Positions 25,128-37,823 of a stretch of 64,000 nucleotides of DNA are shown in pieces; positions within the stretch are counted from its first letter, which is position 1; each line of letters begins with the position of its first letter. A program made the translations under genes and the position numbers. Origin of the DNA: Acephala macrosclerotiorum (lineage: Eukaryota > Ascomycota > Leotiomycetes > Helotiales > Mollisiaceae); assembly GCA_014904845.1 (NCBI GenBank), contig MU119450.1, positions 2,594 to 66,593 of the forward strand, in the 5' to 3' direction. Under the pieces are notes generated by a model. The model saw nothing but the letters and a program-made list of their open reading frames with translations, was not told where the DNA came from and searched no databases.

Positions 25128-26030
25128 CTAGACTGAATCTGTTTGACTGTCCTCGCTGCCTTCGCTGCCATCTGAAGTTTCCCTACCATCATCTGTCTCA
25201 CCAGCATCAGAAGTCTTACCGCCATTAGCCACCTCACTTTCATCCTCAGCCTTCCCCAAAGGCCATTGAATTGCCATATGGCCGGCGCCAAGTTCGGGAT
25301 CGATCCTGCAAGTCTTGTCATTGTACTCATCGCTCGTGAAGAGCGCGTGCCGGGCTGCCAATATTTCAAAGAATTGTTAGTCCATATCATCGCACACAGA
25401 GCGGAACAGTACGTCGAATGTGTCAAGGTCCTCCATGTCCTCGAGCTCAATGGATTCGTAAAGTCGTTTAATGGCAAGTTTTCGTGGTAGATTTCCGTAT
25501 AGAAGATCAAGTCTGCGCCTGTGCTTGATCACTAGAATGAGTAAGTACAATGAACGATTTGGGGAATTGCAGTTAAAAGCACAGAAATGGAATGAAAGAT
25601 GAGAATCTTGGTATAGCTGAAGAAGAGGAAGAAATGGGAGGTTATTCACTTCGTGCTTTGGTCCTAAGGTCGAGGTGTTTTTGAGAAGGCCGAGCATAAT
25701 TCTCAAGATGTACCATAACCAAAGGTAGGTCAATTATCGCCCATCCTGCGCAAGCCTCACACCAACTATCTTCTCATCAACAAGGAAGTTCTTGAGAATG
25801 CTCCTCTGCATCAAGACGTCCAAGAACTGTGTCTCGAGGTAATGCAGCACTGCCGCTCGGTATACCTTGAAACTCGAGATATCGTGCGCTCTGACAACGT
25901 TCGAGGTGTGGCAGAGACCTTTCTCAACTGGATGACTGTTATGGCCATCTCTGAAAGGGTTGTTTCGTCGGCATGTTTGTTTGTGGGCTTGAAGAGCGCC
26001 TGCAGGGGTTTGTTTTCTGAGGTCACTGGC
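25128..26030 (-). pseudogene. 2EXR-family fragment, copy E
   Basis: Starts in mid-family near 26000 with NPFRDGHNSHPVEKGL and continues through VYRAAVLHYLETQFLDVL and LKNFLVDEKIVGV. It then jumps after a disordered stretch to KHRRRLDLLYGNLPRKLAIKRL and FRSVCDDMD, and after a stop to QFFEILAARHALFTSDEY and an acidic Ser/Asp/Glu-rich tail ending at 25128. The stop between VCDDMD and QFFEI is TAA at 25377-25379, in frame, and is the CpA-to-TpA product of CAA. The N-terminal 2EXR half is not found directly upstream. Confidence 0.7.
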
Positions 26031-26517
26031 GTCTTAGAATGGCGTAGTACTCATATCATTCTTGAATGCCTTTATTAGCAAGCAAGGGAATTCGGCAATA
26101 TTGGGTTGACGTGTGACGGTGTTGGGAGTTTGACTTCGAAGGTGAAGGCTTTGAGAGTTTTGGACTTCATGGCATATGAAGAGCTGGGTACAGTTGCAGG
26201 CACAACATGTTGCCAAGACAGTCTCAATCTCTCATGTGACAACTGAACATTAACAAAGTTTCCAATCTGAATGTAACTGGACATCTTCTGCAAATTCCAT
26301 GTGAACTAAGTCTCGTAGAAGCTGTTGAATATTTGCTGATGATTTGAGATATGTTCCTTGATCGCGTCAGGCGCACCTCGGACAAACGACTTCTCTATTT
26401 ACTCCAGAAAGATAACTGCGTGAGCGCACTTGTCCTTGTTAGCAGATCTAAAGGCGTGGCCCATCGCTTCACAGTCAAATATACCGTCAAGTCGTTGCTC
26501 AGTCTTGATGAAGTCCT
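26031..26517. other. Spacer with no clear gene
   Basis: Lies between two family fragments. It may contain further unreadable family sequence (short pieces near 26350-26500 on the minus strand look compatible), but I cannot place them. Confidence 0.35.
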
Positions 26518-27528
26518 TCAAAGCATCTGCAATGACAGACAATCTCTTATGTTGAGGTTCGAGGTATTCGAGAATGTCAGCTTGATGGAGCTTGAAGGAG
26601 TTCGATCGCTGACAATCGCTGGCATATTTCGCGTCTCGTAATCCTTGTTCGACAGGATGGGCGCCTCGAAGTCACTTATAGGGTTTTTAATTAGAGGGTT
26701 GTTTCGGCAGAACCAAGCCCGTGAGCCAATGAGATTGTCGTCCAAGTTCTCTCCGTCGCGAAGTGCCATCTCCAACTTGAAAGGTTCATAGAATTCAAAA
26801 CTCTGGGCGTAGTCTAACAAATGTGGGTACATTTCGAAAGCGAACTCGGCAGGCCCATATTCGCTGCGTGAATAACGACAAGCCCCTCGCGGGTTTTCTT
26901 CAAAGCACATGGCTTCATTGGTTGTAGAACGATCTTCCGGATCGCCCATCTAATATCGGGTGATTGGGGAGGAAGGATTTCCCTCACCACGAGATAAGTC
27001 CCATCCATCCGGCATGCATGCGATACAGAAAGTATCAAGTCCATCCTGGACTCCAACACTTCTGTCGTACAGTTGCTGGCAGGTCCTCATAACAGCTGGC
27101 TCAAGCCCATAAGCTTCGAGTATGCTATATTGACTGTGTTGAGCATTGGAGGTTCTTCTTCTAAGATCAGGGTTCACCAAAAGAAGGTCGAGAATCATAT
27201 CTTGTACTTCGCTAGGGACCCCGGTAAGACAAGCTTCAGGATTATTCGGGTCCTTGGTTGTGGCTAAAGTTGAACTCTCCGTGCTTTGTGTATTGTCATC
27301 GTCGAAGTCGGGAGCCATTTGAAATTCCTGGTCAGATTTGTTGCCTGCGACCGGACTTGAAGGCATTTGCTCAGAGTTGTCACCAGTTTCGGTCGGAAGG
27401 ATAAGGGCATATTCAAGATGATCGTGGATAGAGGTTTTTCTTGCAGGCTCTTCATTTGCTGAAGTGATACCCGCAGGGCTGTGATGAGGGGTAAGTTCGA
27501 ATTCCGATATAGCCTTATAGCAGGCCAT
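26518..27528 (-). pseudogene. Degenerate 2EXR-family gene, copy F
   Basis: An N-terminal frame from 27528 opens MACYKAISEFELTP and has an acidic, Ser/Thr-rich lead. A weakened 2EXR motif GVPSEVQDMILDLLLVNPDL follows, with AVMRTCQQLYDRS and DTFCIACMPDGW, and the frame stops at 26950. A second frame (26949-26518) carries YPHLLDYAQSFEFYEPFKLE and KLTFSNTSNLNIRD, matching the family's RYA.AFE..PFK.EM and FKEHR..YLE regions. The segment between them, including the VRHWK region, is missing and the C terminus is absent. A short but expressed N-terminal protein cannot be excluded. Confidence 0.6.
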
Positions 27529-30047
27529 GAGAGTAATTGTTGTTTAGTTGTTCCTTGGGGAGGATTCATAGGCATCTGAGAGGACTTGCTTATTGCAATT
27601 AAGGCTAAGACCGAAGGCGGCAGTGGGGTCGGGCAGAAGCTTTGGGAGTGGTTTGAAGATTAAGTCAAATCTTTCCTTTGATGTAGTGTGGAGAATGCTT
27701 TTATTTCTTCTCTTTCAACTTTCGAAACAATTTCATTAACCTAATCTTATTCCTATTAATTTAGGCTTAGAGTTATGTACAGTAGCTAGAGCTGACAGCT
27801 GGTAGATTTTATGATCACGAGAGGACATGTTCACAACATGTACACAATGGGTTCGTTGACCTTCGCTCCTCAAGACTCGTGCACGGTCCATCTAATTATG
27901 GGCTTTTGGGACAGAAGGGCGCAAGGCTGGTGAGGCTGCAAGCAACCAAATTTGGACAATCAGCGCTAGAGACAAATGTCAGCACGCCACTTTCTATGGA
28001 TCGACACAACTTTCTTTCCCTTTTGGAGACCCTCCGTCCTCGACTACCGATTACGACGATTGCGACGCAAACATCATCTCATGATAGTCCTGAAGAGGAA
28101 GGAGAAGTAGTCTTGATCTGCTCGACGATCTACGAAGACCCCCCTGATACGAGATAATGCACGACGACGTGCGATTGATCGACCTCCCGTTCCGACTGCA
28201 AAATTTCAACCTCAATACCGGGCTATATGAGTCTGCGAGATCGAAATACCGAAGACAACAGAATGGTCGCATCAAGATCAGGTGTTTGTGGACACGAATC
28301 TGAATGGGGTGGAAGCTGGTGGTTGCTAAACCCTCGGTTGAGTCAAGTTGAAGTTCACCGACAGGATGGAATCAGGATGTTAGCTTGTTGCGGAATATTG
28401 GGCTCAATGACAGCACTGTCAGAATAGACCCAGGAGATAAGCGGATGGGTTAACTGGTGGTTGCGCTGATAATGGTATATTGCCCTGTAAGTTCGTCGCA
28501 CTTGTTCTCCTATGACACAGCAAGACACAACTTCTGCCCTTCTCATATGCATCTCCAAGAAAGAGATGAACACAATTGACTTATCATTTATCGTATACAA
28601 CTTCCTTCTGGCCCAACCAATGGATGCTTTTCTTCGCACCGAACATACAAGGCCGCCAAACCTCCTCGTCTGCTGGTCCCAGCCTCTTTGTAAATACAGC
28701 TGATCCTGTAGCAGCACTCGGCCTTCGATTCGCCGAATCGGAAGACTTCGGGCTTCACATAATGCAAAGCAATGCGTGGAAATCAGGCCTCTTCAGAATA
28801 AAAGTGCTCCAGATAAAGTACTGCATAATTGTGGCCCGTGGCCCGTGATAATGTCACGCGGCTTTTCCCTTGAGATCTAATAACCCGCAGACGTGCATGA
28901 ACACGTACCCCGCCTGTCTTCTGGGATGGGGGAAGCGGAGTGTTGTCCGTGCAGGCCGACCAGTTGGGGAAAGGAAACTTTTGGGAGGCTGAGCTGATCC
29001 TCCCGTCCCGCCTGGCGCCTTAACCTTATTTGTTGTGTTTTAGAGTCCCCTCAGCAACAAGCGCAGATCACTCGACGCCGCCCCCAGCCTCCGCCAATCA
29101 CTTCGATGGGATTTTACGGGAGATGGCTTGGCGTGCAGCAGGACGTTGCTGCCCTGAGCTGAAATGCCCATTGGGGTTAAAACACACGACGAGCACGGGC
29201 GGACTGAAGACGGAAGGCCCGGAGCGAAGAGGGGAGCTTATTGTCCTCGGTTATAGCTCGAGAGCTCGAGATGATGTCGCATCAGAGCTTATGACAGAAG
29301 GCAATCCCGATGTCCATACCCCTCTGCAGCTCATGCTTGTCCCTTAGGTTCTCAAAACACCACTCTAATCTTCTTTTTCCTGTTTCACTTGCAACCGCTA
29401 ATCCTATCGTTGTTCTATCGAATTGAGTTTACTGCTTTGTAAAGGGAATCATTCAGCCCAGCGCAGGTCGTTTATCTGGCCGCTTTATGATACTCAGAAA
29501 AGTCACTTGAAATCTAGAAACGAAATGATCATCGGAGACAAGTGGATAAGTCTCAACCTGCATGTGCATAATGCAGGTTTGGGAAGCGGGTCAAACACCC
29601 CCAATCCCCATCCATTTACGGCAGATCTGAGCATATCCTTCGTGCTACTGCACAGTCTATTGATGAATCAATCATCGCGGGACAGAAAATCACTCTGTGG
29701 GCTACGACAAAGCTGAAAGCTCTGGTCGCCAATGAGAAGTTGCTGGTAAAGCCAATTGTCCTGCAACTCTCGCCAAAAGCTCTCGTCTGCTTCCCAACTG
29801 GGCTCAAGGAGGCTGGCTGGTATTCGAAGTTTAGCTTTGTACTTAGCTCAGATGGGCAGTAATATGAGAGCACGCAGCTACGTAGAGGGCTTGCCCCAGC
29901 TGCTCCCTACTTGTCCTACTTCCTCTCGATCTTGCCATAATCCTTCTTCTCAATTATCCAGGGTTCCTCTGGGAAGTAGAATACAAAACATACTCGAAAG
30001 GAATCATCCAAAAGCTTCCTCCCTATCATCTACCCAAGTTTACCATT
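27529..30047. other. 2.5-kb gene-poor region upstream of the STAND gene
   Basis: Contains many short frames on both strands, none with a recognisable domain. A 45-codon plus-strand piece near 28160-28300 has coding-like composition but is closed by stops in all frames. The last few hundred bases should be the promoter and 5' untranslated region of the STAND gene. Confidence 0.5.
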
Positions 30048-33000
30048 ATGCTCCCTACAACACAAGTGTCTCAACCCAGCGGTGCCAACACCCAAGTCAC
30101 CAATGGCAGCTCGAAATCTGCCAACGCGACAGTAGAAACCATCGAGATACTCGGAAACAGTAGTACCAATGGCCATCACGGCCCACGTAGGATCACCATA
30201 TTGCGGGATGCCGTCCAACGTACCCTTACGACCTATCGCTCTGAACTCGGTGTTTCAGCCGACGAATTCCTCAACAGCTGCACGACCATCGACAAGTTCT
30301 TTGATTACGTTGCTGGTATTCGTCTCCGACAAATTCCACATCATAGCAGCGGATGGGATAAAGTTTTGAAATGGGCGGAGTTCTTCGCTGCTCATGTGTC
30401 TGGATACTCTGAGGAGGTAGCATACTTCGTCTCCGATGGCGATCGTGCTGCTTCCATAATCTGGGCGAGCTGCAGATCTCTTCTCGAGGTGCGCCTTTAT
30501 TGTTCAATCTGTGTTTGAATGTCCTCCTGACTGGCGTGTAGCTTGGGCGCGAGAATGTCGATGTGCTCGAAAAGATATTCGGCTTCTTTTATAGCTGTAG
30601 CTTGACCTTGGGCCTGTTCCTCCGCCAGCATGAACTCCTTCACGAAACCGAGGAGCTTCAACTCATCCTGGCCAGTTGTTATGCCGACCTCCTGAAACTC
30701 GTCACCAGTATCAGTCTGTTTTACAGCCGCAAGCAATCAAGTAAGCAGCACTTCGTGCAAGCAGAATAATATCGAATCGTTCGAGTGCATCATTAGGCAT
30801 GCTGACTTATCTCCAGACGCGAAATTTAGTGCTCGAACCTTTGAAGAGCTCTTTAGCCGGAACATCGTCTCCTTTTTTTCGCATAGCGATCGGTTCACGG
30901 ATGCTGTCTGGGCCGCAAGACTTGGAAGTCTGTCCAAGCATGGAGGTAAATTGCAAAGAGATCTCATAAGAAAAACCATCTACTTACACAGATTCAGATG
31001 TGTCTGTCGACGTGGTGCGGGAATTCCTGAACCCTCATGACCGTATCACTAGATTGTTGACCGTGAGACGAAATGTTCGAAAATCGCGCGCAGATTTCAC
31101 TTGTGAATGGTTCGATCGCCACTTGGCTGATTTCATACGAGGTGGGAAAGGGATCATGGTTGTCTCTGGCAAGCCACGCAGCGGAAAGACCTTTCTCGCT
31201 GACTGGACTGTGGAGCGTCTGCAGACGTTAACTGGCCGGCGTGCTTCGGAAGTAGTATCTCACACAATCGGTAATTTATAACAATCACAGTATGTTCTTA
31301 GTAAAGTTGCTGATCATGCACCCAGATCCTGATTTAAAGACCGAACTTACAACACTTAGTGTGGTCAAGGGTCTCCTTTTGCAAATCTTACAACTGAGTG
31401 TTGGAAATAGCGATCTTTACAAGTCTCTCGCCCATGCTTATGAGCTTTCGAAAAAGGGTAGTACTACCTCCCAGATCGAGCATGCTTTATGGACAGCCCT
31501 ACAAGCTGGACTTACGAGCGGCCGCAACCATACTATTGTCATTGATGGAATCGATCAGTTGAAGAGTGGCGAGAGTGATGTGACGAAGCTCTTGGGTTAC
31601 TTGGACACCATCGTCACGAAACAGAGTAAGACGAAGGTCGTTCTCTTCTCACGGACATTGAGCAGTAGTGTCGCACAGAAGCATTGCCACTTTGCCATCA
31701 CGCCCGAGCAAACGAGCCAAGATATCTGGTATTTCACCGAGTCTTTGCTTTCTTCTTCGCCTTCCTTTGAGCTGCTGAGCGAGGAAGATAGATCAGCGCT
31801 GATTGCCAAGTTGGCTGAGACTGCGGACGGATCTTTTGAATGGGTTGTGCAGGCTATGGATATGCTCAGGACGGAAATGACTTCAGCGGGCACCTTGAAG
31901 AAGCTTGAGACACTTCCCAAGACCTTGGATGCTATCCTCACACAGGTCATCTCTACTGTGGATCTGAAGCAACGAGATGCAAAATCGCTTCTTGCTTGGA
32001 TTCTTGTTTCTCAACGACCGTTGCTCCTCACTGAGATAATACAGCTCTTTGAAATCGACACCGCAAACTCAACTCGCGCTCCACGGACCACCAGAGTCGA
32101 GGATGATATCGCCAAGGCGTTGGGGCCTTTGGTCGCTATCCGTGGTGGCTTCGTCAGATTTGCCAACCCACTGATCAAGCAAATTTTGGAGCATCAAGCG
32201 AGGTCTGTCACTGATTTCAAGAACTCGGGCCCTTTTCCATTCCATATTCAAGAAGCCCATTATGATTTATGTATTCGTTCTTTGGCATACATCAAGATGG
32301 CCCTGGTTCGGCCTACGCAGCCAACGCTGTCGCTCTTGAACGACTACGAGCTTGATGGGCTCTTCAACCAGTACAACCTGTTGCAATATGCTGCGAGATA
32401 CTGGTCATGGCATTTTGAGGCATCACCGATGCATGAACCCACGGTTCAGCATAAAATCACTCAGGGATTCAAGACGGTCTTCCCCCACACGACAATGCTT
32501 CCCATCATCGAAGGGTCCTGCTATCCGTACCAGTCATCCTTCCAAGACGCAATTGACCATCACCTACTCACGCTGTCGATCCGAAGAATGGTCATTGGAG
32601 ACAACACTGAATCTGTGCCTCAGACCTTGTTGAACTTGGCAGCCTTGAAGGAGGTCACGCTTCAGCCCAACGAAGTCAACGAGTACTACTACGATGCCTG
32701 GAAGATTGCATTCACCCTCAAACTCACCCCCATTGCGACCATTTGCGCTCATCGCTACATTAAGAGAACTTCGACCATTAAGATAACATCGAAGTCGACG
32801 ACCGCCATTAGAAGGTCTGAGATGCTTGAATACATCATCACAATCTACAAGGAGACCAGAGTATCCCAAACAGAGATCTTGATCTATCTTGAAATGTTGG
32901 TCACTCTCTATGTTGCAATCGGTGAAATTGAAAAGGTCACAAAGCTTCGGAGAGAGATCTATCAACTTCATGTCACCATCTATGGCCGGTCCGCTCCTCA

Positions 33001-36000
33001 GACTATCCGCGCTCACGGCGAGCTGGTGACCGTCGTCTCTAAATCCAGCAGAACGGAAGAAATTCAAGAAATAACAGAGTCCAACTACCAGGAGGCTTCC
33101 CGTACCTTGTCTGTCACCGATCCAAAACGTCTTGACCTGACCTGGTCCATGATTGATATCTACACTAAACGCAAGGATACCAGGCGTGTCGAGGAGCTCC
33201 TCATATGGCTCTGGCAAAGCTGGACGCGCCACAGTCAAAAGGATACCAAGTCTCAGCAGCAAAGAATCGACATCGCTCTTCGATATGTCGCATTCTTGAA
33301 AACGCATGATCGTAAAGCCGAGGCGGAGAACATCCTTCGTGGTATTGCGACAGACCTCGAACAGATAGAAACCGATGACGAAGAGATCATCAAGCGCTCC
33401 AGGACGGTTGGCAACGAATTGGCTGTTCTTGGGTCCGTCGCGGCCGCGCGCAGTATTTTTGCAACAGTGTGGGCATATTATGTCAAAACTGGAAAGACCA
33501 ACACATCAGAAGCGAAGTCAGTTTCGACTCAGTTGGAAGAAACAACCAATCACAGTATCACTGAAACGACGATTGAAATCACGACACTGAGGGAAATCTT
33601 TGACAAGGTCATCATCAAAACCACCTCGAAAACCATTGATACTCGTACAGTTCATACCTCCATGACTCTAGTTGAGACTTACTGGAACGAGCAACAATGG
33701 GAGGAGGTTATCAAAGTCAGCACTGTTATCCTCAGTAGAGTATGGGTAGGCTGGACTAGCTCAGATATGAGGACTCCTCTTCCATCGAACTCCCGTGATG
33801 AGACCACCACACTCATCCGCCGTCTATTCGCCTCCTATTGGAAGCTACGTCGAATCGAAGAGGCAGAGACCACTCTCAGAAGGCTCTTTTACGCTGTACT
33901 CTCTACTCCTGACTCCACTGACGATCTCTTGCTCTTGACGGCCAATGATCTCACAGACTTCTATGAAACCAACGGCATGGTGGAGAAATCAGTCACCATC
34001 TACCACGATCTGTCTTCAGAAATTGAGAATAGAAAGGGAAAAACGGACGCCTTGACCATCAAAACCCTCTACGCTATGGGTGACATCAGCATACGCGTAA
34101 ACGACCTCAAGAATGCCGAGTTTGCTTACCATAAGGTCCACTCCAATCTTGGTCCAGATGTTTGTCATCGAGATGCCATTCGGGCAGCTCAGGCTCTCAT
34201 CACTATCTACGAGCAACATCGCCAATATCCAAACGCCCAGAAGATATATCGCTCGATCTGGCAAATGTTCGTCAAGCACGGCAAGGAATATGATCTCAAA
34301 CCCGACTGGGCCGAGAATCTTTATGAGAAGTACGTCCGAACATTGAGGCAGGACCCCAAAGTTGAGTATAATACTCTTCGCCATCTTGCTGTTGATTACC
34401 GCAAGGCTTTGGTCAAATTTTATGGCCTCAACAATGAGTCTACAATCAAAGCCACTCTCATTCTTGCAGGGATCAATGAGGAGAAGCCAGAGCATCGCGT
34501 GGAAGCTATTACGATGTACGAGGAAGCCGATAAGCAGACTCGTGACGCCCCGAAGGGTCGGATCTCCGAGACTACTATCAGCAGTGTTAGCACCAACCTC
34601 AAGCGCCTGCCCCGTTTGTATTCCATCTCGCAGCTTTCAACCTCACCCAAAGCTATTCCGCTGTACGAAATGGAGTGGCAAACATTCCACACCAAATATG
34701 GCCATTCTCACGGCGATAGCTTGAAGTGGTTGACTCTTCTGGTCATTGCTCTTGCCAAGCAAAATGGTCCCGACTCAAAGACTCGAGCTAATTCCACGGC
34801 ACTCATTTCAGTGACAGATGTCCTCAAGAAAGAAAAGAACTCGCAGAATCTCTGGGACTCTGGCCAGCGACTTGCAAATGTCTACCTGAAAGCGGGCATG
34901 AAGGCCGAAGGAGAACAACTCTTGCAACAGCTCCGCAGCCAAGTCATCTTTGGTGATTCCAGCATGGCCCAAACCTTAGGGCTCACCCCATCCAGCAACT
35001 TGGACCGTCGAACCTGGATCTTCCTCGTGTCCTTTCAAACTACCCTCCACGGTACTAGAGAGCTATACACAACTGTCATGGCTGACCTCATCAACGAAGT
35101 TTTCTTGTACGACTCGTACCGCCAGGCCGTTTCTCAGAAGGCACCATTCCTCGACTGCCTTGCCTATGGCTCTCGCTTGTTGCAATTCATGCGTGATATC
35201 CATGACGAGCCCAGCCACATCCGCGTCGAAAAGGAGCTGTTGGAGTATTTTGCAAATACTCTCTCCGCTCCCAAGAACATGAATGGCCCTGTCCTGCACG
35301 AATTCTTCGAGGTCGTGCTTGTGCAGGTCCATCACCAAGACTTGGACATCGCGGCTCTGAAAGCCGGCAGTACCAGCGCCGTCTGCTACCTTGACAAAGG
35401 CAAGTATGCTGAAGCTCACGACATGGCGTTCCTGGCCGATCGCTTCCAACAGTTTGTGGGTGGTTATGGTAGCGTGGAGAAGATAAATCGCGGTCTGCAG
35501 ATGGCGCTGGCAGTGGCGGGTTACAAGAAGACAAAGGTTGGGGATGCCAAGTTGAGAGCGACTATGCTAGAGCTAGCAGGGAAGATTGCGAAAGAGCTTG
35601 TGCAAGAGGCTCGGGTAGGTCATATTCTGCTTGAGGATATCCCGCTGGAAGACCTCAATACTGCAAGTGGGTTACTCGGCGAGTTGGGCAATCTGGATGA
35701 CCTTGACGTAAGTTTGACATCCCATAACAACATATTCTCTCATTCGCTTCTCTACAACGACGAACTAACCCTCACCCTTCCACACAGTATATCCTCACCA
35801 CCCTCTGGAAAGCCCGCACACGCCAGACTTCTTGGCCTGCTGCCACCATCGTCTCTATTGGCCGACGTCTTGTCGAAACCGAATTTGCTCGTACCCATCA
35901 CGCTGCCGCCATCCACCTTTGTGAGGATATGTGCTACAACCTGCGACGTGTGTGGGGTGCTCTCGACGCCACCACGCTGGATATGCACGTCCTCCTTTCG

Positions 36001-36477
36001 GAATTTTACACCTCTTCCGGACAGTTCCGCAAGGCAGTGCAGGTGCACGAAGATGTCCTTCGCGACACCGTTTCTGACAAAGGCGAGGAGATCAGTCAGT
36101 CAGAGGCCGCGGCCGTTGCGGTGCGGCATTTGGAGTTGTTGAGGAGAGCATATCAGCGTCTGGGTGGCTGGGACAAGGATCCTCAGGTGTATGTCGATCT
36201 GTATCAGCAGTTGGCACACGTGTTTGGATCTGAGGAGAAATGGAAAAAGGCTCAAATTCCAGGAGTCGATAAGTGGAGTCCGAAGGGGGCGGATGCGGTT
36301 GGCGTTTGGGTGCACCCGGCAAGCTTCGAGTGGATGAAGAGCGAGGGCCAGAGGAAGCATGCGAATTACTTGAGGAGGAGTTTGAAGGGTAGTGGGGAAT
36401 GGAAGGTGACACATTTTCATGGTGGGAGGCTGACGAGGAGTTATAGTTCAAGGAGTGCGATTGCTAATAAGGGTTAA
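30048..36477 (+). CDS. STAND/NLR-like NTPase with C-terminal helical repeats (2039 aa)
   Basis: Six exons join in frame: 30048-30488, 30542-30740, 30817-30945, 30992-31270, 31326-35707 and 35788-36477 (6120 nt). All introns are GT..AG and 46-80 bp long. The N-terminal ~250 residues are helical and end blocks such as DRAASIIWASCRSLLEL, as in the N-terminal domains of fungal STAND proteins. A P-loop follows at about residues 315-322 (SGKPRSGKT), then a Walker B-like IVIDGIDQL at about 419 and a winged-helix-like region (LLAWILVSQRPLLLTEII). The C-terminal ~1300 residues are repeated helical pairs of TPR type. The class works as signal-sensing ATPase switches, many in fungal non-self recognition. 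No N-terminal effector domain such as HET or a lipase is visible, so the output is unknown. The gene is intact amid pseudogenes. Donor and acceptor choices are mine; exon 4 to 5 uses the acceptor at 31325. Confidence 0.88.
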
Positions 36478-36831
36478 ATAGTATGGAATCCTTTGAATAA
36501 TAATTATAGTTTTCTTTCTCTTTGCTCAAGGTTTTCATTTACTCGTTTATTAATTATTACTTCAACGAAGGTCGGGAGGGGAAGATTGCTTCACAAGTGC
36601 ATGCACTCGCATTTATTCAAGGTTTTGACGAATTGAAGTTTTTTCAAAAAAAGATATCCTATCTGCTGCTGCATTTCCAAACCTGGAGCCAAATCTTAGT
36701 TTGATATTAACCTCCGAGGAGCTTCGGTCAACAGACAAGAGAAATAGCAGGCCAGCAAGGAGATTAAAATAAGAAGGCTAAGTCAAATTGCTCATTGCAG
36801 ATACCATACCTAACACTCATTGCTCCTCGTG
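36478..36831. other. 3' flank of the STAND gene, no gene
   Basis: Mixed to AT-rich sequence with no supported gene. Confidence 0.5.
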
Positions 36832-37330
36832 TTAGCTATTGGTCAGCTTCACCAGAGTCTCTGCATCAATTATTGTGGAATCAGCTGCATCTGGAATTGG
36901 AGTAGGGTTAGCCCGATGGCGATCGTCTCCTTCACCCTCTGGCACAGTGCTGCCGGTCACCTCCAGGTTGGGATCAGGCTTGTTGCTACGAGTGGAGAAG
37001 ATGACCACATCCTGCTCTTCTAAATGTCCCACATCGCTATACCCGACTACCTCGGCATCCTAGCCATCATCTTCTCGCTCCGAAATTTTCACCGTAGGAT
37101 TACTCTCAGCGGCCGTATGCTCGCCGATATCTTTACTGCCCTCTCCTCCTCTCCATCATCGCTCTCATTTTCATCATTATTATTGCCCGTTTGACCGGCA
37201 GAATCGTCGTTGGGATCAGGATTCGTGCCAAATGGAACGTCGAAATCGGGTTCTACTACCTTCCAGAACACTTCATCAACTAAGACTCAATCTCGAGGAT
37301 GCATGTCAACGCCTCTTTGCCTAGCGTAGA
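36832..37330 (-). pseudogene. Duplicated C-terminal tail of a 2EXR-family protein, copy G
   Basis: The minus strand near 37250-37310 reads VDMHPRD, a stop, then VFWKVVEPDFDVPFG and TNPDPNDDSAGQTGNNND. This parallels the tail of the intact gene at 37824-40082: VDMHPADPVC, INWYAREPDMVPEFG, ENPEPMDSNP, then a Gly/Asp-rich stretch. Only the tail is present, so it looks like a partial duplication of the neighbouring gene's 3' end, further decayed toward 36832. Confidence 0.55.
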
Positions 37331-37823
37331 GAATATTCTTATTCATCACTGCTTCGCCGGTCACATATTAATCAAAGCATCATGGCTCGTCTAGAATTTC
37401 GAGACTGCTCCAAATAGTCAGGTTCTTATCATGTTCTTGGATATCATAGTGCCACCATTTATTTTCTCTATTTTCTAAAATCAAAGGCTTGTTTTTGTCT
37501 AGACTGATGCATCCTTAGGCCAAGAGATCTATGTATTCCACCCCTCTCAACAAACCAACGCCAAAAAGCCAAGAATTTAGAAGAACCAACTGCTAGGTAC
37601 TGAGAGTAAAGCCCGTCAATGATCCGTAGGATCTACTCGTCGGTCATAGCCTCAGTCTCTTCATCGCCAATGAATATGACATAGGAAGGACGAGGGCGAG
37701 GACCACTGGTGTGATTGTCAGAATCATCGTTAGAATCATCGAAAGAGGAGGCGATGCTGTCTTGCCGTCCAACCCCTAGAGCCTCGCCACATTCTGCTCC
37801 TCGGACTCTTGCTGTCCTTGGTC
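37331..37823. other. Spacer downstream of the intact 2EXR gene
   Basis: Contains decayed sequence that may belong to the same partial duplication. No reading frame can be supported. Confidence 0.35.

Noticed and set aside
29030..29347. 105-codon plus-strand frame in the STAND upstream region
   Set aside because: No family or structural signal; likely promoter or leader sequence.
31271..31325. Frame break between the P-loop exon and the large STAND exon
   Set aside because: Explained by a 55-bp intron using the acceptor at 31325; the joined frame reads SHTID-PDLKTE.
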